A DNA stretch of 64,000 nt, taken from the NCBI RefSeq assembly GCF_002878395.1, contig NW_025860620.1, positions 25,269 to 89,268 of the forward strand, written 5' to 3'. The DNA is from Capsicum annuum. Taxonomy: Eukaryota > Streptophyta > Magnoliopsida > Solanales > Solanaceae. Under the pieces are notes generated by a model. The model ran no database searches and was not told the DNA's origin. It saw only the letters and a program-made list of their open reading frames with translations. The translations under genes were made by a program, and so were the position numbers. This document shows positions 56,991 to 64,000 of this stretch, one piece after another (the first letter of the stretch is position 1; every line of letters starts with the position of its first letter).

Positions 56991-57779
56991 GTGTATAAGT
57001 AAAAATATGTACAAAGACAGACACACACACGCTAATAATTTTTTATTTTAAGCCACTTTGTTCACTTTACATGTAGTGAAAAATTTTTATGTCTGGCAAA
57101 AGTTGAATTTTTATAATATAATAGATTGTCTATCTGTTGTAAAATATATCATACTTATTGTGATAGATTAATTATCTATTGAAATAGGTTGGTAATTTGT
57201 TTCATTATGTAGATGTTTCTATATGTTTATCTTAATAGATATACAGTCTGTTGCAACATATAATCTATTTGTTGTAATTGATAGGTAATCTATTAGAAAA
57301 TATCAAAAAGTAGGAAGACCTGTTATAAATTTCCAGCAGCTGACCTACATGTTGCAACATATGCCTAAATCTGTTTAATAAGATATGTCATCTGTTATGG
57401 CAGATGTATTATATGTTGCAATATTTGAATCTAATTTCAATTAACAAGTTCAAAACTATGGATTAAATTATATTCATAGACATCATAAAATAAATCAAAT
57501 CCTTCGAAAATTACATGAAATAACTTAACAAATAAGTGAAATGTAAAAAAATTATTATGCGTACAAATGATCTACTCTACAAGTAAATCAACAAGTTGAC
57601 TAAGGAGGATAGGTTATTACATTGACAAATTCAAGCTATAAAGATCTACTCAATATAGACAAGTTGTTCTTCATCCGGTGCTATGAAATTTGGCTTTGGT
57701 CGTCATGGATCTTTAATGTCACTTACGTACGATTTCTGAGCTTTTGCTTCTCCGTATTTCCATACAAGATCAACATATC
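56991..57779. other. AT-rich DNA with further CTGTTGCAACAG-type motifs
   Basis: Degenerate motif copies lie at 57120-57430 (for example CAGTCTGTTGCAACATATAA near 57246). No gene is seen up to the start of element G. Confidence 0.5.
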
Positions 57780-58928
57780 TGTAACACCCCGCATTTTGGG
57801 CAACAATATAGACCATGATTCTGATGTGTTGATAATCCTGAAGCCATAAATCCTATGCCAATATGGCATGTTAATTATTTGTGTAGTATGTGAATCCATT
57901 CAACCTTGAATTTAGACCATAGAGGTCCTTTGACTCAAGGACGAGTTGAAATCTACTTCGATCGATTAAGTTTGAGTGGACATTATAATTTGTGTCAACT
58001 TCTATCGACCATGACTCTTTGTATATGTCAAATTAGAGAGCTTACTATGTGTAAAATGATAGGTTTTTGAGTTAGCTTTCCAATGATACCAATTTTGCTA
58101 AAATCCGGCACCCGAGCAAGAAGTTATGTCCTTTCAAAGTAGTATGCATCGCCTAACCAATCGCTCATGGCCACTGGAAAGCATATGCGATAGCATATGC
58201 GGCGCCTATGTAAACATAGGCGATAGCATAGGCGGTGCCTATATAAACATAGGCGATAGCATAGGCGGTGCCTATGTAAACATAGGTGATATCATATGTG
58301 GCGCCTATGTAATGGTTTCAAGTGACTTAAAAACTCTGTTTTTTGGGCAAAATGGTCCTTTTCCCACCCTTATTCAGCCATAAACACGAAATTCAGTCCC
58401 CAATTCTCCAAAATACATCCACATTCATCTAAAAATTCTCAAGAACACTCCCAAGGATTTCAAAAAAAAAATCCAAATAAATCAAGATTCAACTGTGGGT
58501 TTTCAAAATCGATTAGAGATTCGGAATCCCAATTCCACAGGCTTCAAGAAGCACCCATTATTTTTTGAAATAGAGCTACGTGGGGTTTTTCTATGATTCA
58601 GAAGGCTTAGTTATTTCATATTACTACTATTAGTTAGGTTTTGGTCTACTGGGGGCCTTGTCCCAACTTTCAGATAACTTTGATTAGTTCATGGTAGAGA
58701 TTTTGCAGACTGAGTCAAACATTATTATTTAGATATATTTTGGATTTCAATTTTCAATATTGTGATCACATTCAGATTGACCATGTTTCCATATTAGATT
58801 TCTCTTTTCGAATTACCTTTTATCATATGAATTATGTGCATGATTACCAGATAGATAGAGAAGGGTATTCCGGGCCTTCATGGTTCGAGATGCTCATCAC
58901 GGCTAGGGCCCCGGCTCAGGTCGTGACA
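57780..58928 (+). repeat. Element G 5' LTR
   Basis: TGTAACACCCCGC to AGGTCGTGACA, 1149 bp, followed by a degenerate primer-binding site. It contains a 33-bp hairpin-forming tandem repeat (58187-58312). The second LTR is outside the window. Confidence 0.82.
58187..58312 (+). repeat. 33-bp tandem repeat with perfect inverted arms
   Basis: Units start at 58187, 58220, 58253 and 58286 (the last partial). Each carries a CGCCTATG-TAAA-CATAGGCG-type stem with 8-bp arms and a 4-base loop, in one or other variant. Confidence 0.88.
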
Positions 58929-58932
58929 AAAT

Positions 58933-58944
58933 TTGTATCAAAGA
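58933..58944 (+). promoter_or_regulatory. Element G primer-binding site, degenerate
   Basis: TTGTATCAAAGA in the expected place, against TGGTATCAGAGC. Three changes, so weak by itself; accepted for its position next to the LTR end. Confidence 0.55.
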
Positions 58945-59138
58945 ACATTTCATTATCCCAGGGTGTCTGTGAAATTGCATCAGGTAGAGTCTTAGTTATG
59001 GGTGTGTAGCGTGCCACACTTATAACCAAGAGGCTACTAGGCATTTAGGAAATGTTTCCCTTCTTTGTGATTTAGTTCATTCTTTAGAGTCTGAACTGTC
59101 CCCTAATCAATGATCTCTTGTATTACAAAAACACATTT

Positions 59139-60390
59139 ATGCCTCCACGTCGTATCATCGATTAGAATGCTCAGGCAGATGAGGTCTGTCCCACCCATGG
59201 GATGCGGACCCATAACAGAGCTTACACTTTAGAACTTGTCCCTACTCTGGGAGTCCCTCCAGTCCCGACCAGTCCACCTAGGGCTCCACAAACTGATGAC
59301 AACCATCCCTTGACTGCTTAGAGAGATATTTCAAATACAGAATTTAGATGGTCTATTCAATACTGACACATTTTATAGCTAACCAGGCTCAACGATCAGA
59401 AGATGTTGGGTCTGCATCTATTACATCAGAGGCTACCAGGGTTGGATATTTCATGAAAATGAACCCGCCTAAGTTCACTGGCACCAAGGTAGAGAAAGAT
59501 CCACAGGAGTTTGTGGATGAGATGGAAAAAATCTTTTAGGTAATGCATGTGGATGAGGTTGAAGGGGTGGAACTACCAACTTATCAGCTTAAGGATGTTG
59601 CGAATCAGTGGTATGCCGACTGGGAGGATGCAAAAGGTGAGAGTGCTGAGCCCACAGTTTGGGGCGAATTTGTGGAAGTTTTCCTTGATCAATTCTTTCC
59701 TCTGGAGTTAAGGGAGGCCAAAGCAGAAGAGTTTATTAATCTGAAATAGGGTAGTATGAGTGTCTAGGAGTACACTTTGAAGTTTAATAAACTAGCCCGC
59801 TGTACACCAAAGTTGACTAGTAATATGAGAGCCCAGATGAGGAAATTTACATCCGGCCTTTCTCATAACCTGGTGCTTGAGTGCCAGGGGGCAATGTTGA
59901 ATAAGGAGTTAGACTTTACTAGGTTGATTGTTCATATGCAGCAGGTAGAAGAGAAAAAAAAGAAGATCTTTGAAGCTAGGGAGGTGGAAAGATAAGCGAA
60001 AAGAGCCAGATCAGCTGACCAGAGTCACAGTCAGCCTCAGGGCTGTAAGTGGAAAAATAAAAAGTAGAAAAGGAAGAATTGGGGTAATGCAAAGTCTAAT
60101 TCCAGTTCCCCAGTACCCTGACCACTAGCAGACAGACAATCTTAGAGTTTTCGGACTAACCATGGAACCAGAGCTCAGAATACTCAGTCATAAGGTAGTG
60201 TGGCTCAGAAGCATCATACTTTTCCATGATGTGAGACTTGTGGTAGAAATCATCCGGGAAGGTTTCAGTTGGGCTCGATAGTATGTTATTCATGTGGTCA
60301 GCCAGGTCACTTTCAGAGGGAATGTCTATCTGCTAGAAAGACTATTAGTGGTGCCAAGTCTCAGGCAAATTCTTTGGCACCACCCCCACC
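59139..60390 (+). pseudogene. Element G gag
   Basis: ATGCCTCCACGTCGT (MPPRR). Capsid pieces: 59348-59539 (MNPPKFTGTKVEKDPQEFVD), 59543-59749 (LPTYQLKDVANQWYADWEDA, FFPLELREAKAEEF) and 59777-59995 (KFNKLARCTPKLTSNMRAQM). A complete CCHC zinc knuckle, CYSCGQPGHFQREC, is near 60289-60330, unlike the damaged knuckles of A, B and D. There are several TAG/TGA stops, with the frame largely kept between them, so decay is mainly by point change. Confidence 0.88.
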
Positions 60391-60479
60391 TTAGAAGGGC
60401 GCCACATCAGCTGTTGGGAACAGTCACAACCGGTTATATGCTTTAACCAACCACCAGGAGGTAGAAGCTTCCCCAGATA

Positions 60480-60890
60480 TTATTACCTGTACGTTACAAA
60501 TCTTTTCCCATGATGTTTATGTGTTACTTGATCCCGGGTCTACTTTATCCTATGTGACCCCTTATGTGGCTGTTGGTTTCGGGTTTGAGCCCAGTGTGAT
60601 TTCTGAACCCTTTTCTATTTCCACCCCGATGGGGGATTCTATTATTACTAGGAAGGTGTAAAGGGGTTATGTTATGACTGTTGGTAGCCGGGATACATTA
60701 GCAGATCTCATAGAAATAGATATGGTTGCTTTTGATGTTATCTTGGGAATTGATTAGCTCTATTCGTGTTATGCCACATTAGATTGTAGGAATCGAAGGG
60801 TCACTTTTTCGTTCACGAATGAACCAGTGATAGAGTGGGAAGGACATTCTTTAGCACCCAGAGGGAACTTTATATCCTATCTCTGAGCCC
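60480..60890 (+). pseudogene. Element G protease
   Basis: VYVLLDPGSTLSYVTPYVAV near 60516-60575 carries an intact D-P-G-S active site, then GFGFEPSVISEPFSISTPMG and FDVILGID (60733-60756). One TAA at 60660 and one TAG at 60757, at the Trp of DWL, interrupt an otherwise continuous frame. It cleaves Gag-Pol in the active family. Confidence 0.85.
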
Positions 60891-60913
60891 ACAAACTTAT
60901 TTCTAAAGGTTCC

Positions 60914-61740
60914 TTGTACCACCTTATCCCAGTTAAGGACTCTAATGCCGAGAGTCTTCCTCTTCAATCTATTCCCGTAGTAACAGAATTCCCAGAAGTC
61001 TTTCCTAATGATCTCCCAAGAATACCACCTGATATTGAGATTGAGTTTGGTATTGATATGTTGCCAAACACTCGTCCTATTTCCATTCCGCCATATAGAA
61101 TGGCTCCTGCAGAACTAAAAGAGTTGAAAGAACAGTTAGCAGATCTCCTAGATAAGGGTTTTATACACCCCAATATGTCTCCTTGGGGTGCGCCTGTACT
61201 TTTTGTGTGAAAGAAAGATGGTTCCCTTCGTATGTGCATAGACTACCGTCAGCTGAATAAGGTCACGATTAAAAATAAATATCCTCTTCCTAGGATTGAC
61301 GACCTTTTTGACCAACTTTAGGGTACCAAGTGTTTTTCAAAAATAGACCTTTGTTCGGGTTATCATCAGTTGAAATTTAGGGAGTCAGACATACCCAAGA
61401 CAGCCCTCCGAACCCGATATGGTCACTACGAATTTCTAGTCATGTCCTTCGGGTTGACTAACGGCCCTGCATCCTTCATGGATCTTATGAATAAAGTATT
61501 CCGTTAGTTTCTTGACTTGTTCGTCATTATTTATTGACGATATCCTGATCCATTCTAAGAGTAAAGAGGATCACGCTAATCACCTCTGAATTATTCTTCA
61601 GACCCTTAAGGATCATCAGTTGTATGCCAAATTTTCTAAGTGTGAATTTTGGTTAGATGCTATTACCTTCTTGGGGCATATTTTTTCCAGTGACGAGATA
61701 AGAGTGGATCCCCAGAAAGTTGAAGCAGTGAGAAAATAGA
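60914..61740 (+). pseudogene. Element G reverse transcriptase
   Basis: The 98-codon open stretch 60914-61210 covers VVTEFPEVFPNDLPRIPPDI to MSPWGAPVLFV. It continues [31 protein letters not shown] (61319-61321), [20 protein letters not shown] and [15 protein letters not shown]. An extra base at about 61527-61535 shifts the frame inside the FIDD active site (the Asp pair is still encoded in the shifted frame). [20 protein letters not shown] and [11 protein letters not shown] follow. Stops at 61208 and 61738. Confidence 0.88.
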
Positions 61741-61748
61741 CCAAACCC

Positions 61749-62400
61749 ATGACTCCAATCGATATTCAAAGCTTGTTGGGTTTGGCGGGGTATTACAGAA
61801 GGTTCGTAGAGAGTTTTTCTTCCATTGCTGCTCCACTCACTAAATTGACTCATAAAAAGGTGAAGTTTGTGTGGTCTGATCTGTGTGAGAATAGTTTTGA
61901 GAAGTTGCAAGATAAACTGACCACTGCTCCTGTTTGGACCCTTCCCGAGGGTGCAGATGGCTCTTTGGTATACTGTGATGCATCCCATATGGGACTTGGT
62001 TGTGTGTTGATGCAGCATGGTAAGGTAGTGGCTTATGCATCTAGGCAATTAAAGGTTCACGAGAGGAACTACCCCACCCATGATTTGGAGTTAGCGATTG
62101 TGGTGTTTGTGCTAAAGATTTGGCAGCACTACCTGTACGGTGTTTACATTGATATCTTCATTGACCACAAGAGTCTACAATATGTTTTCTCATAGAAAGA
62201 ATTAAACCTCAGGCAGAGGCACTGGATGGAGCTTCTGAAAGACTATGATATGAGCCTGGATTACCATCCGGGCAAGGCAAATATTATAGCCGACGCCCTC
62301 AGCAGGTTGTCTATGGCAGCCTTTCTCATGTAGAAAAAGGAGAGAAAGAGATAGTGAAGGATATTCACCGCATTGAAAATCTGGGAGTGCGACTCTTAGA
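61749..62400 (+). pseudogene. Element G RNase H domain
   Basis: A 148-codon open stretch (61749-62195) includes [39 protein letters not shown] (Asp), [15 protein letters not shown] (Glu) and [13 protein letters not shown] (Asp). After one TAG the same frame goes on with ELNLRQRHWMELLKDYDMSL and ANIIADALSRLSM. All acidic residues are present and only one stop lies inside the domain. Confidence 0.9.
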
Positions 62401-62499
62401 TTCCGAAGATGGAGGGGTATTGTTCATGAGTTAGCTAAGTCATCCCTTTGTGCTGAAGTTAAGGAGAAGCAGGTTGAAGATCCCATCTTAATGCAAATC

Positions 62500-63600
62500 A
62501 AGAAAAATGTGGGTCAACAAAAGGTTATGTCGTTTGAAATTGGTGGTGATGGTATTCTGAGATTTTAGGGTAGGTTGTGCATTCCGAATATTGATGGACT
62601 GCGGGAAAGAATCCTTGATGAGGTGCACACTTTGAGGTATATCATTCACCAAGGCTCTACTAAGATGTTCCATGATTTGAAGACCTTGTATTGGTGGAAT
62701 AACATGAAATGTGATATAGCTGATTTTGTTTCCAAGTGTTTGAACTGTCAAAAAGTGAAGGTAGAACACATGAAGTTAGGTGGTACTTCCCAAGAGATAA
62801 GCCTGCCTTTATGGAAGTAGGAGATTATAAACATGGACTTCATTACAGGACTTCCGAGATCTCGAAACCAGTATAATTCTATATGGGTGATTGGAGATGG
62901 TTGACAAAGTCAGCCCATTTTTTGCCTGTGAGGACTAATTATTCGGGAGAGTGTTATGCTAAGATTTTCATTGAGGAGAGATTTTGGTTGCATGGGGTAC
63001 CAGTGTCCATTATATCCAATAGAGGTACGCAGTTTTCATCTCAGTTCTGGAGATCTTTTCAGAAGGGTTTTGGTACATAAGTGAATTTGAGCATAGCTTT
63101 CCACCCTCAGATGGATGGGCAAGATGAGTGTACCATTCAGACCCTTGAGGATATGTTGAGGGTATGTGTTATTGATTTCAAAGGGAGTTGGATAGATCAC
63201 CTGCCACTGATTGAATTTGCTTACAATAATAGTTATCATGTTAGCATCAAGATGGATCCTTTTAAGGCTTTATATGGGAGGAGATGTAGGTCTTCGATAG
63301 GATGGTATAAAGTGGGTGAGACTCAGTTGTATGAGCCTGATCTTGTTCATAAGGCGATAGAGAAAGTGAAGATCATTAGAGAATGACTCAAGACTGCTCA
63401 GAGTCATCAGAAGTCCTATGCCGATGTTTGGAGAAGAGAATTAGAGTTTGAAGTTGGTGATTGGGTGTTTCTCAAGGTTTCTCCTATAAAAGGATTTATG
63501 TGGTTTGGAAAAAGGAGTAAATTGAGCCCTCGATATATAGGGCCATATCAGATTCTAAGAAAGATTGGTGCAGTTTCTTATGAGCTAGAATTGCCTGCAA
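62500..63600 (+). pseudogene. Element G integrase
   Basis: The zinc-binding part is intact: IIHQGSTKMFHDL and CLNC near 62640-62750. The core has INMDFITGLPRS (first Asp, about 62828-62865), then a frameshift near 62890, and SIISNRGTQFSSQFW (63008-63052). Here the second catalytic Asp is Asn (GAT to AAT). Next, QTLEDMLRVCVIDFKGSW (Glu, 63138-63190) and YGRRCRSSIGWYKVGE (63276-63320). Stops are at 62818 and 63078. The Asp-to-Asn change alone would abolish strand transfer. Confidence 0.88.
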
Positions 63601-63900
63601 GTTTGGGTTCCATTCATCCGGTATTCCATGTATTCATGTGAAGAAATGCATTGGAGATCATTCTTTGGTATTGCCAGTAGAGGATATCAATGTGACAGAT
63701 TCCTTGTCTTACGAAGAAGAGCCCATTGAAATTTTAGATCGCCAAGTTCGAAAGTTGAGGAGCAAAGAGATAGCCTCAGTAAAGGTATTGTGGAGTAATC
63801 AGAAAGTTGAAGAAGCAACTTAGGAGTCAGAAGATGACATAAGAATTAGATATCCCAATTTGTTTGCTTCGATGGTTGATGATACAGAAGGTACTATTCC
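63601..63900 (+). pseudogene. Element G integrase C-terminal chromodomain
   Basis: KKCIGDHSLVLPVEDINVTD, then EEPIEILDRQVRKLRSKEIA and VKVLWSNQKVEEAT, a TAG at the usual Trp, and RIRYPNLFASM. This is the Tekay-type chromodomain-like tail. The frame then stays open through the polypurine tract to a stop at 63998-64000. Confidence 0.85.
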
Positions 63901-63982
63901 TATCTTATCTTTCCTAGTCCTTATTATTCCTGAAATCATGTCTGTCTGTGTCCCGCATCATCATTCAGGGACGAATAATCCT

Positions 63983-63995
63983 AAGGGGGGGATAA
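63983..63995 (+). promoter_or_regulatory. Element G polypurine tract
   Basis: AAGGGGGGGATAA, immediately before TGTAA at the window end (start of the 3' LTR). Confidence 0.85.
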
Positions 63996-64000
63996 TGTAA

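Larger units (their letters stand above)
57780..64000 (+). mobile_element. Element G: Tekay/Del-type Ty3/gypsy chromovirus, to the window edge
   Basis: 5' LTR, primer-binding site, gag, protease, RT, RNase H, integrase with chromodomain, polypurine tract, and the first five bases (TGTAA) of the 3' LTR at 63996-64000. Its LTR differs from those of A, B and D, and its proteins are better kept (intact CCHC, DPGS protease, integrase HHCC). Stops and a few frameshifts still break every gene. Confidence 0.92.

Noticed and set aside
61653..62048. 131-codon open frame on the minus strand
   Set aside because: Exact antisense of the element G RNase H, which has the recognisable catalytic motifs.

Overview
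This is plant nuclear DNA, AT-rich and almost wholly made of transposable elements in various stages of decay. It is most likely from a Solanaceae genome. That is inferred from four Tekay/Del-type chromoviruses with large LTRs, an Athila-type element, a Sire-like copia element, and a decayed DUF1985/ULP1-type gene of the kind abundant in potato, tomato and pepper; the genus cannot be settled from sequence alone. No rRNA, tRNA or intact protein-coding gene is visible. Every retroelement reading frame is broken by stops or frameshifts.

Layout. (1) 1-17755: element A, a minus-strand Tekay-type Ty3/gypsy element whose 3' LTR runs off the left edge. A is split in its gag gene by element B (5996-14866, plus strand, same superfamily), with a 5-bp target duplication CGGGC/CAGGC. 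(2) 17756-22939: element C, a minus-strand copia element cut at its RNase H end by the insertion of A; the rest of C should lie left of the window. (3) 22940-25867: low-copy-looking AT-rich DNA with one small unrecognised pseudogene (24217-24671), a polypyrimidine tract and a cluster of hairpin-forming palindromes. (4) 25868-44829: element D, minus-strand Tekay-type, split between RNase H and integrase by element E (29972-39863, plus strand). E is an Athila-type element with gag and protease plus a second ORF resembling the 'putative plant transposon protein' domain, but with no reverse transcriptase or integrase. D's 5' LTR is truncated at a hexanucleotide microsatellite. (5) 44830-57779: a host unit full of the near-palindrome ATCTGTTGCAACAGAT. 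It holds element F (45298-49475, a compact complete LTR element with a perfect ACATA target duplication), an 11-copy array of a 166-bp tandem repeat (50905-52735), and a decayed DUF1985/ULP1-protease-like gene that still shows phase-0 GT-AG introns (53664-56990). (6) 57780-64000: element G, a plus-strand Tekay-type element present from its 5' LTR to the first 5 bases of its 3' LTR.

Relative history read from nesting: C is older than A, and A older than B; D is older than E; the ULP1/repeat unit is older than F. LTR pairs are strongly diverged in B and E and less so in F, so F looks youngest. The elements do not work together in a pathway. The coherent biology is retroelement layering, recurrent nonsense decay at the same glutamine codons in different elements, and non-autonomous elements (E, F) that kept their cis-acting ends.
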